A stretch of 64,000 nt of DNA from CAWIJK01 sp963836375 (GTDB taxonomy: Bacteria > Actinomycetota > Acidimicrobiia > Acidimicrobiales > RAAP-2): positions 1,178,001 through 1,242,000 of the forward strand of contig CAWIJK010000002.1 of the NCBI GenBank assembly GCA_963836375.1. Reading direction: 5' to 3'. The position numbers and the translations under genes are program-made. The number at the start of each line of letters is the position of its first letter. The first letter of the stretch is position 1. The notes under the pieces are model-generated. The model had not been told where the DNA came from and made no database searches. It saw only the letters and a program-made list of their open reading frames with translations. Positions 55,840-64,000 of this stretch are shown here, piece by piece.

Positions 55840-56987
55840 GTCTGGCCGTACAGGTTGAAGGCTGCCTTGTACTGCTGCGCCGTCAGGTCGGCGTTCGCCG
55901 CCGCCAGATCCTCGGGGGCGGCCGGGTTGACCGCCTGGCCGGCGGCCTGCTCGGACTGGAGTGCCGCCGTCACGAGTTGCTGGACCCCGATAGGTGTCGC
56001 GTCGAGATACCCGCCGTCGCTGGCCGGAACCTCGAGGTCGGCCACCGCTCCGCTGGTCCCCTGGAGAAGGTCGTTCTCGATGGTGATCTTGAGCTCCAGA
56101 TTGAGACTCGCCTGGATAGCTGCGATCTTGTCGAGGATCAACGTGTTGCGGGAGTCGACCAGCGCGTAGAGCAGCTGTTCTTCGTTGTCGATCGCCGTAG
56201 TCCGCGAATCGACGAGGCCGATGAGCGAGTTCACGTTATCGAAGATGATCCCCACCTGCTCCTCCGCAGCGCCGCCTGTACAGTCGGCGTTGATCGCGTG
56301 CAGCCAGATCAGGGTGTCCCGGGCGATCTGGCCGATCCCGATCAGGACCTGGGTCACGATGTTGACCGGATCGGGGATGGTGAACGTCGCGCCCTCTCCG
56401 AGGACGTAGGCGCCGAGCACCAGTGACTGCGGCACGACGGCCGCCGCGACGGTGGCGATGTCGACGGCCAGCGTTGCCGCGAAGATCCCGTCGTCCCCGT
56501 CGTTGCCCCCCGGGGCGGAAGCCGGACAGTTTGCTGCGTTCCCGGCTGCGTCTGTCGTCTCGGTCGTCGCGGCAGTAAACGTGTTCCCCGTCCCCGAATT
56601 GTCCGCCTGCAACGCGGGACGGACGGATGTGTCTGACGACGGCTGCTGTGCGCCCGGGATCGAGTTCTGCACTTCGGATAGCTCGGCTGCGAATCCGGCG
56701 AATCCCCCGGGAGCCTTCTGGAATGCATCGTAGACCTCGGAGATCTGCGCGCTGCTCAGCGTCCCGAGCGCCTGGCTGAACTCGCTGACGCTCGGCATCG
56801 AAGGCACCCCGATCCCGGCGTCTGCCGAGCCGCCGGTCGAGATCGTGTCGGCCACTTGGGCTGCCGCCGAGTAGGCGGCCACCAGCTGCTGGCGGAATCT
56901 GGGAGGTGCCGGGGGTGCTTGCAGCCAATTGGCGACTTCTCGGGTCCGGGGTCGGCGGCCGGGAAGGGGGAGGGGCGCCGCCCTCAA
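55815..56987 (-). CDS. large helical protein of unknown function
   Basis: Up to 390 residues, with an uncertain start (a TTG here; a GTG at 57018 lies one frame away, separated by C-runs). The middle has a hydrophobic stretch (TLAVDIATVAAAVVPQSLVL) and two cysteines; the second half is a long helical region with two similar segments, SLIGLVDSRTTAIDNEEQLL and YALVDSRNTLILDKIAAIQA. It reads like a secreted or surface helical-bundle protein, but no signal peptide is seen in this frame. It overlaps the end of the integrase remnant by 25 bases on the other strand. Confidence 0.6.
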   Translation of the reverse strand: MRAAPLPLPGRRPRTREVANWLQAPPAPPRFRQQLVAAYSAAAQVADTISTGGSADAGIGVPSMPSVSEFSQALGTLSSAQISEVYDAFQKAPGGFAGFAAELSEVQNSIPGAQQPSSDTSVRPALQADNSGTGNTFTAATTETTDAAGNAANCPASAPGGNDGDDGIFAATLAVDIATVAAAVVPQSLVLGAYVLGEGATFTIPDPVNIVTQVLIGIGQIARDTLIWLHAINADCTGGAAEEQVGIIFDNVNSLIGLVDSRTTAIDNEEQLLYALVDSRNTLILDKIAAIQASLNLELKITIENDLLQGTSGAVADLEVPASDGGYLDATPIGVQQLVTAALQSEQAAGQAVNPAAPEDLAAANADLTAQQYKAAFNLYGQTYREIVGG

Positions 56988-57059
56988 CCCCGGGGGGAGG
57001 GTTCACAGAGAGGCTCACAGAGAGCGGCAGAGGACCTCGATGGGAACTCGATTGCGGGC

Positions 57060-57420
57060 GCTCTCCCGCCGTGGGAGCACATGGTGGCCCCGAGTCGCGA
57101 TCCCGAACAGGTGATGCTCGAGACCGATCCCTACCGCCGGCTCCCGGCAGACGGCCACCCCCGAATGGGCCGCCGAGGTCGGCATGGATAAGGACACCGC
57201 TGACGCCTGGCGGGCTGAGCCCATGCCAAGGTCGCCTTCGACGTCGAGGGCGCCGTGGTCAAGCTCACCGTCGTCCACGACGGCTTCGATTCTGGAAGCG
57301 GCGTTCTTCAGGGCATCTCCAAGGGCTGGCCTGCGGTTCTTTCCAGCCTCACGACCCTGCTCGAGTCAGGGACGACCGTAACTTGGTCGCAGACGGGACA
57401 CGGGTCTGCCTCAAATTCAT
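57060..57420 (+). pseudogene. AHSA1/SRPBCC-type protein remnant
   Basis: Segments ETDPYRRL, then TPEWAAEVGMDKDTADAWRA, then in another frame AKVAFDVEGAVVKLTVVHDG and QGISKGWPAVLSSLTTLLES. The last part, LTVVHDGF to GWPAVLSSL, is the typical end of the AHSA1-like START domain (Hsp90 ATPase activator homologues). Frame changes and a missing first half make it a pseudogene. Confidence 0.6.
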
Positions 57421-57597
57421 TTGACTCGTTGATCTGCCCCCACGCCTCGTCAGCAAGCACTGGGATCCGGGAGCGCGCTGCTATCGGTCCGACCAGTTTC
57501 AGCAGACGGCGAGGAGTATGGCGGCACCGAGAAACAAAAGGGCAAACCAGGAGAGGCGACCATCGCCGCCCACCGGTGCGAGCATTTCAGCTGTTGA

Positions 57598-59343
57598 TCA
57601 ACCATGATCACGATCCTGGTCGCCCTCCGTCTCATTCGCGTCGTCCGACGGATCCTCTTCAGCGATCAGCGGTGATCTCGGAAACGCGGAAATGGCGGAC
57701 TCAATCGTCGGGTAGAAATGCGTGGGATCGATCGTCCGAGTCAGTTCGTAGCGCTCGATCTTCGCTCGCACCGGATCTTTCATCTCTGCGAAAACGAGAG
57801 AGATCCCGTCCTCGTTGAGCGTCTTATCGAGTTCCTCGAGCATGTCAGCGGCCGTCGTGTCGACGTCCGTAATGGGCTCAGCGGCAACGACGATCCACCG
57901 GGGGGCCGGCTTGGCCGCCGCCAACCTCCGGACCTGCTCACGAAACGCCCGAGCATTAGCGAAGAAGAGGGGGGCGTCGAACCTGAAGATGACCAACCCT
58001 TCGAGTTCCTCGGCATCCGGATGGGAAAGCATGTCGTGGTAACCGGGTATCCCCACGACTCGTCCCAGAACCGCACTATAGGGCCACCACGATCGACGAA
58101 AGACATTAAGGATCGAAAGTCCGACGGCAATGGCGATCCCCGGGAGCACACCGAGGAGCGCGACGCCAGAGAAGGCGGCGATCGAGAGTCCGAATTCGGT
58201 GCGACGGACCTGCCAAAGCCGCCGCATCCCGGCCAAGTCGGCGAGCGAGAGGGCCGCTGTGATGACCACTGCTGCCAGGGTGGGTTGCGGGAGGTTGCGA
58301 AAGAGTCCGGGCACCACGACGAGCATCAACACAATCACGCCGGCACCGACCAGGCCCGTGACCTGCGTCTTGGCCCCGGATTGTTCAGCCACTGCGGTCC
58401 GCGATCCACTCGTGCTGACAGGGAAGCCCTGGAAAACCCCCGCGGCGAGATTCGCTGTGCCGATGCCAATCATCTCCTGATTAGCCTGCAACTCGTCCCC
58501 GCTCCGGGAGGCAAACACCGAGGCAGTCGAGATGGTGTCGGTCAAGGCGACGAGCGAGATTCCCAGCGCCCCTGCGACGAGGAGTCCGAGATCCGAAACC
58601 GAGACGCTCGGCACAGTGAACGGTGGCAGACCTTGGGGAAGTGTGCCCACAAGTGCGACGCCGTGCTCCCCAAGGTCGAACAGCACTGCAGCACCAATGG
58701 AGAGCACCACCGCCACTAGGACTCCGGGGATTTTGGGTAGCCAGCGCTGGAGGACAAGCATCACGGCCAGGCCGAAAAGTCCGATAAGGACGGCCGCCGT
58801 GACTGTCTCGTTCTTCCGGATGCCGTCCACGAATCCGGTGATGTCTCCGATCAGGTTGTCGGAGTGCACGGAGAACCCGAAGAGCTTGGGTAGCTGACCA
58901 ACGACGATTGTCAGCGCCAGTCCCGTCATATAGCCGATCTGGGTCGGCTTGGAAAGCAGATCCGCGACGAAGCCCAACCTCGCAACACCGGCCAGGATCA
59001 TCGTGGCACCCACAAGGATCGCAAGCATCGAGGCCAGTTCGACCGCTCGGGTCGGACTGCCGTCCGCAGCCACCAGTGGGAGGATCGTGGCGGCAATCAT
59101 CGGACCGAGCGACGAGTCCGGTCCGAGAACCAGGATCCGCGACGGACCGAGTACGGCATAGCCCACGAGGCAAAGGATCGAGGTGTAAAGACCTGTGATC
59201 GCCGGCAGGCCCGCAAGTTCGGCGTAGGCCATCCCTTGGGGTACAAGAATGGCCGTCAGCACCAGCCCGGCCACCAGGTCTTTCGACAACCAGCGCAGCT
59301 TGTAACTGGCGATCATCCGGACTATCGGCACCCGTTTCAGCAT
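57598..59343 (-). CDS. SulP family inorganic anion transporter with STAS domain
   Basis: A 581-residue membrane protein started at the ATG at 59343 behind GGGAGGGAGGGG. It has the SLC26/SulP signature DLVAGLVLTAILVPQGMAYA and ELAGLPAITGLYTS, about 10-12 membrane helices, GFPVSTSGSRTAVAEQSGAK in the core, and a C-terminal STAS domain (LEGLVIFRFDAPLFFANARA; ITDVDTTAADMLEEL). Substrates in the family are sulfate, bicarbonate or other anions. Codon use is less GC-rich than the core genome, suggesting transfer. Confidence 0.93.
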   Translation of the reverse strand: MLKRVPIVRMIASYKLRWLSKDLVAGLVLTAILVPQGMAYAELAGLPAITGLYTSILCLVGYAVLGPSRILVLGPDSSLGPMIAATILPLVAADGSPTRAVELASMLAILVGATMILAGVARLGFVADLLSKPTQIGYMTGLALTIVVGQLPKLFGFSVHSDNLIGDITGFVDGIRKNETVTAAVLIGLFGLAVMLVLQRWLPKIPGVLVAVVLSIGAAVLFDLGEHGVALVGTLPQGLPPFTVPSVSVSDLGLLVAGALGISLVALTDTISTASVFASRSGDELQANQEMIGIGTANLAAGVFQGFPVSTSGSRTAVAEQSGAKTQVTGLVGAGVIVLMLVVVPGLFRNLPQPTLAAVVITAALSLADLAGMRRLWQVRRTEFGLSIAAFSGVALLGVLPGIAIAVGLSILNVFRRSWWPYSAVLGRVVGIPGYHDMLSHPDAEELEGLVIFRFDAPLFFANARAFREQVRRLAAAKPAPRWIVVAAEPITDVDTTAADMLEELDKTLNEDGISLVFAEMKDPVRAKIERYELTRTIDPTHFYPTIESAISAFPRSPLIAEEDPSDDANETEGDQDRDHG

Positions 59344-59956
59344 CGCCAAGTAACCCCTCCCTCCCTTCCCTTCCTTCGGAACCACACGAATTCGGCTGGT
59401 TCGCTGTTGGGGCCGATGAAGTTGCCAACACGGCGCATGGTGACCCCGGGATGGTGGCGGTGCCGATGATGGTTGTAGATCTGGAGCCAGTGGGCAAGCC
59501 GAAAGTTGGGCTGGCCCCCAGCGGTCCAGCCCGCGGCATCGGCCTAATCGGCCAAGGGAGTGCAGGTTGCAGCGCTCTGCTCGCCTGGACCTCGCCTGGG
59601 GCCGGTAGCCGGGGGGGACTGTGGCGAGCCCTACCGCAGGGACGGCGGCGAACTCCCTTCGCAAGAACCAATATCGGTGAGCGGTGGCTCGACGGCGATG
59701 CCGCAATCGGCGGAGAGCCGTTCGGCCCGAGCTCAGAACCCCTCGGCCGTCACCCCTGCTCGTTGCCGATGACCACTGAATAAGGCTCGATGTGATCGCT
59801 CGCGCCAGGATCGGGCTCGACGTAGCTGAATGGCGTTAGTTGGGATCCGAGGGACGAACCTCATTCGCGGTCATCCACCGAATCGAACCGATGCGTCCGG
59901 CTCCACCTAACCGAACGGCCACTGGGTTCGCGCCGGATCCCAACCTCGTCGGCGAC
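59344..59956. other. 610-base gap, no clear gene
   Basis: Leader of the SulP gene and 3' side of the polyphosphate kinase gene. Open frames on both strands are unconvincing and no RNA gene is seen. Confidence 0.4.
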
Positions 59957-60871
59957 TTAGAACAGCGGAGGGACGCTGCGTATTTGGAAGATCCGGTCTC
60001 CGCGGGAGTCGGTGATTCGTCGTTTTCCTAGCCGGACCTCGAGAGGGGTCAGAGATAGGTAAGGGATGTTGCCCAGTAAATGCGAGATGACATTGAGCCG
60101 ACCTCGTTTCTTGTCGTCTGTCTGTGCTACCCACCATGGCGCCCATGCGGTATCAGACGCAGCGAACATGTCGTCTCTGGCCAAGGTGTACTCATCCCAT
60201 TTGGCGTAAGAAGCGAGATCCATGTCGGTCAGTTTCCACACTTTACGGGGATCGTCGATCCGACTCTCGAGTCGTCTTGTCTGTTCCCCAGCGCTGACTT
60301 CTAGCCAATATTTCAAAAGGTGTATACCCGAATCAACCATCGCTTTCTCAACTCCCGGCACCATGTCGAGGAACCGCCGCACCTGGTCGTCTGAACAGAA
60401 CCCCATGACACGTTCCACACCGGCGCGGTTGTACCAACTTCGGTCGAAGATCACCACCTCGCCGGCTGCCGGGAAATGGGGAACATAGCGCTGGACATAC
60501 ATTTGAGACTGCTCCCGTTCGGTTGGTGCCGGTAGGGCAACAACACGAAAGACCCGAGGGCTCACCCGTTGAGTGATCGCCTTGATGGTGCCGCCCTTTC
60601 CCGCTGTGTCCCGGCCTTCGAACACGACGCAGATTTTCGCCCCAGTCCCTTTCACCCACTCCTGCAATGCGACAAGTTCTCCCTGGAGGGGACGGAGCGC
60701 CCGTTGGTACTCTTTCCCTGTCATCTTTGGTCGATCCATGGCGTCCAGGGCTCCTGGCGGTGAATCGGAACCAAGGACCTTCTCCCTGGAGTGAGCGGGC
60801 AACGCGTGAGTCCCCGCGCGAATCGACCCTTTCGCGACCTTGTGCTTCTCTTGGTGCTTCGACTTCCCCAC
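59957..60871 (-). CDS. ppk2: PPK2 family polyphosphate kinase
   Basis: A 304-residue soluble enzyme. Walker A is VFEGRDTAGKGGTIKAITQR, Walker B with the lid is VIFDRSWYNRAGVERVMGFC, and LLKYWLEVSAGEQTRRLESR and WKLTDMDLASYAKWDEYTLA complete the PPK2 fold. It moves phosphate between polyphosphate and nucleotides (class I-like by length). It lies beside transporter genes in a region unlike the core genome. Confidence 0.93.
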   Translation of the reverse strand: MGKSKHQEKHKVAKGSIRAGTHALPAHSREKVLGSDSPPGALDAMDRPKMTGKEYQRALRPLQGELVALQEWVKGTGAKICVVFEGRDTAGKGGTIKAITQRVSPRVFRVVALPAPTEREQSQMYVQRYVPHFPAAGEVVIFDRSWYNRAGVERVMGFCSDDQVRRFLDMVPGVEKAMVDSGIHLLKYWLEVSAGEQTRRLESRIDDPRKVWKLTDMDLASYAKWDEYTLARDDMFAASDTAWAPWWVAQTDDKKRGRLNVISHLLGNIPYLSLTPLEVRLGKRRITDSRGDRIFQIRSVPPLF

Positions 60872-61102
60872 TTTTCACTCTCCTGGTCGCGTCGATGACC
60901 TTCTTGGGTCCCTCTACCCTCTCGGGCAAGCATCCCCGTGTGCTACCTCCCTGGTGGTGCAACTCCGTCTCCGCAAGCGGATCGGATGCGAGCATTCGAC
61001 CGACCGGGTGTCCTCATTCACGAGTCCAAACCCCCAGCGCGAGGACTCCCTGCGTGAGGCCATCGGACGGGACCCCTGGTCCCACACGGTGTCATTCTAC
61101 GC

Positions 61103-61387
61103 GTGCCGTCAACATCAGTAGGACTGATTTCCGCAGTCGCCGGGACCTTCCTCCAGCAGGCGGCACTCCATGTTGGACCGCGAAGCGTGTCCCAACCGCT
61201 GCTCGCCGCGGTCGACCCCTTCGCCAGTATCGTGCTCAGCATGTGGCTCTTCGACGAGCGATTCACCGACAGCCCAATCAAGATCCCCCTCCGGGTCGTC
61301 TCATTCGCCGTGATGGTCGCTGGGGTCAGCGTACTGTCCCGAACGGCACCGGCTGATCTCGAGCCGTCGCCACCGGCCATGTTGTGA
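61103..61387 (+). pseudogene. DMT transporter C-terminal fragment
   Basis: Encodes 94 residues: SAVAGTFLQQAALHVGPRSV, PLLAAVDPFASIVLSMWLFD, VVSFAVMVAGVSVLSR. It matches the last three helices of the full DMT gene at 61749 (FLQQ-A motif, then a helix pair). No first half is found upstream, so it is a leftover, perhaps of a duplicated pair. Confidence 0.6.
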
Positions 61388-61748
61388 CGGACTGGCGCGT
61401 TCACCCGACAACAAGGCGCGCCAATTTCGCCAGCAATGCCCTGACCACGGAGCAAGTTGTGATCTCCGAAGCGAGCCTGCCAGTTACCCAACAAGCATGG
61501 CTCCTTGCAGTGGGACTCGCACTGCCAGTCCGTGACTCACGTCTGGTGTCTGAGGTCTCTAGTCTTGCCTGGGACGTCGCACTAGCGTCTCCAACGGGCA
61601 GCGGATGATACCGAGATCGAGGGTACCAACGGGGGCTTAGGAATCCAGGTGACCCATTCTCCATTACCAATAACTGGAACACTTGTGATCAATCGTAAGC
61701 TGACGACCCGTGTAGGAATGGTCCTCGGATGAGAGGCCGTGTTGACTG
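61388..61748. other. 360-base gap between DMT fragment and DMT gene
   Basis: No gene is seen. It holds the promoter and leader of the DMT gene at 61749 on the plus strand. Base composition is closer to even than in the core genome. Confidence 0.4.
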
Positions 61749-62618
61749 ATGGTCGTCTTGTTGGCATTGCTCGCTGCGTTCGCATTTGCCTTCGGAAATG
61801 TTCTGCAGCAGAAGGGCACACTTGAAACGCCAGCAGGAGGTGACAATCCTCGATTCCTGGTCCAGATCCTGAAAAGACCAGTATGGCTGGCCGGAGGCGG
61901 CTTGCAAGCGTTGGGTTGGGTACTCCAGGCAGCGGCTCTCGATCGCGGCCCCTTGGTCGTCGTACAATCTCTCACCGCTACCAGCCTCGTCATCGCTCTG
62001 CCCCTCGGCGCCCGCATAACGAACCAGCAGATCAGTCGCAAAGTGATACTGGGCGCGGTTGCCATCATTGTCGGAATCGTGCTCTTCTTGTCGGTCGGTT
62101 CTCCCGAGAAGGGAACCAGCCATCCCAGCGCCGCCGCCTGGTGGTCGGCGGGGATCACAGGGGCTGCCGTCATCGTCCTTCTCACAAGGCTTGGCTGGCG
62201 GCGTAGTGGAGCATCGAAGGCGCTCTTGCTCGGATCAGCCGCCGGCGTGGGATTCGCGCTACAGGCGACGGTCACGAAAGAGTTCATGACCATCATCGGC
62301 GACAGCATTGGGACGCTGCTGTCGAGCTGGGAGATCTACGCGCTCATCGCCTCAGCAATCGTGGGTTTCGTACTGCAGCAGTCTGCCCTTAAGACCGGGG
62401 TTCTCGCGCCGGCCATGGCGTCGAGCAATGCAGTCACTCTGTTCGCAAGCGTCATACTCGGGGTCGCCGTCTTCGGAGAAAAGCTCTCGAACGGAACCAA
62501 TCGACTGGCCCCCGCCCTTATCGGGCTTGGGGTCGCGTTGATCGGCATTGTGCTGCTAGCCGGTACCAAACCACCCCAACCTTCCGAGCCGTTGCCTTTC
62601 TCCCGCCCGGGTCCATGA
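61749..62618 (+). CDS. DMT (EamA-like) family transporter
   Basis: A 289-residue membrane protein with about nine to ten helices in two similar halves: LAAFAFAFGNVLQQKGTLET in the first and SAIVGFVLQQSALKTGVLAP in the second share the LQQ motif. The second half ends in SVILGVAVFGEKLSNGTNRL and LIGLGVALIGIVLL. It is of the NIPA-like branch of the drug/metabolite transporter group; the substrate is unknown. Confidence 0.85.
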   Translation: MVVLLALLAAFAFAFGNVLQQKGTLETPAGGDNPRFLVQILKRPVWLAGGGLQALGWVLQAAALDRGPLVVVQSLTATSLVIALPLGARITNQQISRKVILGAVAIIVGIVLFLSVGSPEKGTSHPSAAAWWSAGITGAAVIVLLTRLGWRRSGASKALLLGSAAGVGFALQATVTKEFMTIIGDSIGTLLSSWEIYALIASAIVGFVLQQSALKTGVLAPAMASSNAVTLFASVILGVAVFGEKLSNGTNRLAPALIGLGVALIGIVLLAGTKPPQPSEPLPFSRPGP

Positions 62619-63048
62619 CTGCCCTGTTTGTATTGTCCTGTACGCAGTTCGCCGGGTCAGCCAGGAGGAGTTCCGCGGGGCGAGTCTTTATGCGGACGGA
62701 CCGTTTCCTCTTCGAAGGACCGGGCGCTGATGGACCGACGCCACCCGCGTCTGTTGCGGGGCGGATGTCTGGACGGCGAAGCATCGCAGTGAGTTGCCCG
62801 GTCCGAGAAGCGGGGCGGTGCCGGGAATGAGCAGCGCTGCCTGAAAGGACCGGTCCCGGGATTTCATATTGATGGTCCGGAACGACCGGGGTGGTCTTTG
62901 CCCTTGTGACGTGGTTCGTTGCGATCCGGCGCCGGCACACTTGGCGCCGTCACGGGTTCCAAGAGAGGTGCTGGTTCGGTCCGAAACTCAGTCAACCGTT
63001 CCGCTCGTGTGGACCCACCTGAAATGACTTTCGCTCAGACGTTCTGGA
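62619..63048. other. 430-base gap, nothing recognised
   Basis: Lies between the convergent DMT and DUF1269-like genes. Short frames are unconvincing. Confidence 0.4.
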
Positions 63049-63585
63049 TCACCCCGACGCGACGTCACCTTTGGCATCAGCTTCGATCGCCTTCTGGTCG
63101 GCTTTCAGCTCCTTCGCCTGGATCTTCTCTGCGTGCTTCATGCCGGCTTCGACCTTGGACTGCATGTCCACGATGGCCACGACCACCAGACCAGCCTGAC
63201 CCTCGTCCAGCTCTTCGCCCAGCTCCTTCAAGTCCTTGCGGCTCATGCCCGCCGCCGCGTGCCCGGCGACGGCTCCCAGCAATGCTCCCCCGCCCCCGGT
63301 AGCGAGGAGTAGTCCGCCGCCGATGGCAGCGGCTGGGAACAACGCGATCACCAACCCGGTAGCCAGACCCACGCCACCACCGAGCACCCCGCCAACCCGG
63401 GTGGGCGTCTCATGCTTCTTCACGATCTTGACCTTGCCGTCGGGCTTGCGCTCCACGACAGCGGCGTCGTAGGCATCGATCAATCCGGCTTCCGTATGCA
63501 GGGCGTGAACAGCGTCGTAGTCCTCCAGCGCATCCTTCACATTGGCGTACAAGCCGGAATACGCGAAGAACGTGTCGATGGGCAT
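63049..63585 (-). CDS. glycine-rich DUF1269-like protein
   Basis: A 178-residue protein with a strong site, GGAGG seven bases before the ATG at 63585. The start MPIDTFFAYSGLYANVKDAL leads into a ferredoxin-like fold, then a Gly/Ala hydrophobic hairpin (GGVLGGGVGLATGLVIALFP; GGGLLLATGGGGALLGAVAG), then SRKDLKELGEELDEGQAGLV and a Lys/Glu-rich helix at the end. This order is the DUF1269 (general-stress-like) type. Membrane contact by the Gly-rich hairpin is likely. Confidence 0.8.
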   Translation of the reverse strand: MPIDTFFAYSGLYANVKDALEDYDAVHALHTEAGLIDAYDAAVVERKPDGKVKIVKKHETPTRVGGVLGGGVGLATGLVIALFPAAAIGGGLLLATGGGGALLGAVAGHAAAGMSRKDLKELGEELDEGQAGLVVVAIVDMQSKVEAGMKHAEKIQAKELKADQKAIEADAKGDVASG

Positions 63586-63799
63586 GAGAAACCTCCAATT
63601 GGCTGCTGGGATGGGTAACGATGGCTTGCACCGCAAATGGTCTGCTCTCGGCATGGTAACCCGCACCTGGATCGGGCGCCTTGCGCGTGGTAGAGGTACC
63701 GCACACAGGTTCGCCGTCTCCAGGGTCCTGGCTGGTTCACCGTCAAACCCGAGCGGCCGCTTTAGAATCGGATGCTCCGGTCGGCGGGGAAAGGAGGCG

Positions 63800-64000
63800 A
63801 TGGTGTCGAACCCCGAGGTGACCCGGTCGCCAACGATCGCCCCGGCCCGGCCCGAGCCGGTGATCGACGACGCCGACCACGAGCGGATGACCCACATCGT
63901 CCTGGAGGGGTTCAAGCCAAAAAAGGGCGACTTCGTCCCGGCCGGCGCCGGCGTCGTCGAGGGCATGGTCAACGGGACCCCGGTCCAGGCCCTCTGCGGC
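63800..64000 (+). CDS. DUF3039 protein, N-terminal part
   Basis: AAGGAGG precedes the ATG at 63800. The 67 codons before the edge read MVSNPEVTRSPTIAPARPEP, then DADHERMTHIVLEGFKPKKG and VNGTPVQALCG. The DHERMTHIV and GTPVQALCG parts match DUF3039, a small actinobacterial family whose missing end has a CPxC zinc site. Confidence 0.8.
   Translation, partial: MVSNPEVTRSPTIAPARPEPVIDDADHERMTHIVLEGFKPKKGDFVPAGAGVVEGMVNGTPVQALCG

Overview
The window is high-GC DNA. It has frequent GTG starts, many 4-nt stop/start overlaps (GTGA, ATGA) and the actinobacterial order tig-clpP-clpX-folC-ndk-mreBCD-mrdA-radical SAM pair-rne-rplU-rpmA. The secreted protein types (TIG repeats followed by GYW..ASDGG repeats; DGKWYPP motif) fit an actinobacterium, most likely of the Acidimicrobiia. 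That placement is an inference from gene content; there is no rRNA here to test it.

Positions 1-17.6 kb are core genome, nearly all on the minus strand: proteostasis (tig, clpP, clpX), folate (folC), nucleotide balance (ndk), cell shape and wall elongation (mreB, mreC, mreD, penicillin-binding protein 2), a radical SAM protein with its DUF2344 partner, RNase E/G, and ribosomal proteins L21 and L27. From 17.7 to 26.5 kb the plus strand carries a large GGDEF-EAL protein, a small zinc ribbon protein, a set that looks catabolic (amidohydrolase, VOC protein, AhpD-like protein, phosphotransferase, CrtC-like protein) and tRNA-Pro(TGG).

From 27.4 to 39 kb lies a secreted protein of roughly 3,150 residues on the minus strand. 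It has a signal peptide, a very glycine-rich region, two Ig-like domains, about 27 TIG repeats of 84 residues and six repeats of about 42 residues. Three single-base indels break its frame. A PAS-GGDEF-EAL gene lies directly upstream. A metallo-beta-lactamase-fold hydrolase, a DedA protein, a zinc-ribbon protein with a repeated short motif and a ParA ATPase (also frameshifted) follow.

Positions 42.6-55.2 kb are mobile DNA. A wrecked IS481-family element holding an IS110 remnant, flanked by a 15-bp direct repeat, abuts a 10.8-kb island. The island is bounded by a 47-bp direct repeat copying the 3' end of tRNA-Arg(TCT). Its tRNA-proximal part looks functional: tyrosine integrase, an unknown zinc-finger/HTH protein, a 54-residue ORF, paired hairpins and an excisionase-like/81-aa/winged-helix operon. 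Its distal part is a decayed phage module: HNH nuclease, a zinc-site protein, small proteins, an HK97-type capsid, a second integrase and a WhiB-like gene. The layout recalls the phiRv1/phiRv2 elements of Mycobacterium tuberculosis. Another integrase remnant lies on the far side of the tRNA.

Positions 55.8-64 kb hold accessory genes, partly with lower GC: a large protein of unknown role, an AHSA1-type pseudogene, a SulP anion transporter, a PPK2 polyphosphate kinase, a DMT transporter plus a DMT fragment, a glycine-rich DUF1269-like protein, and the start of a DUF3039 gene at the edge.
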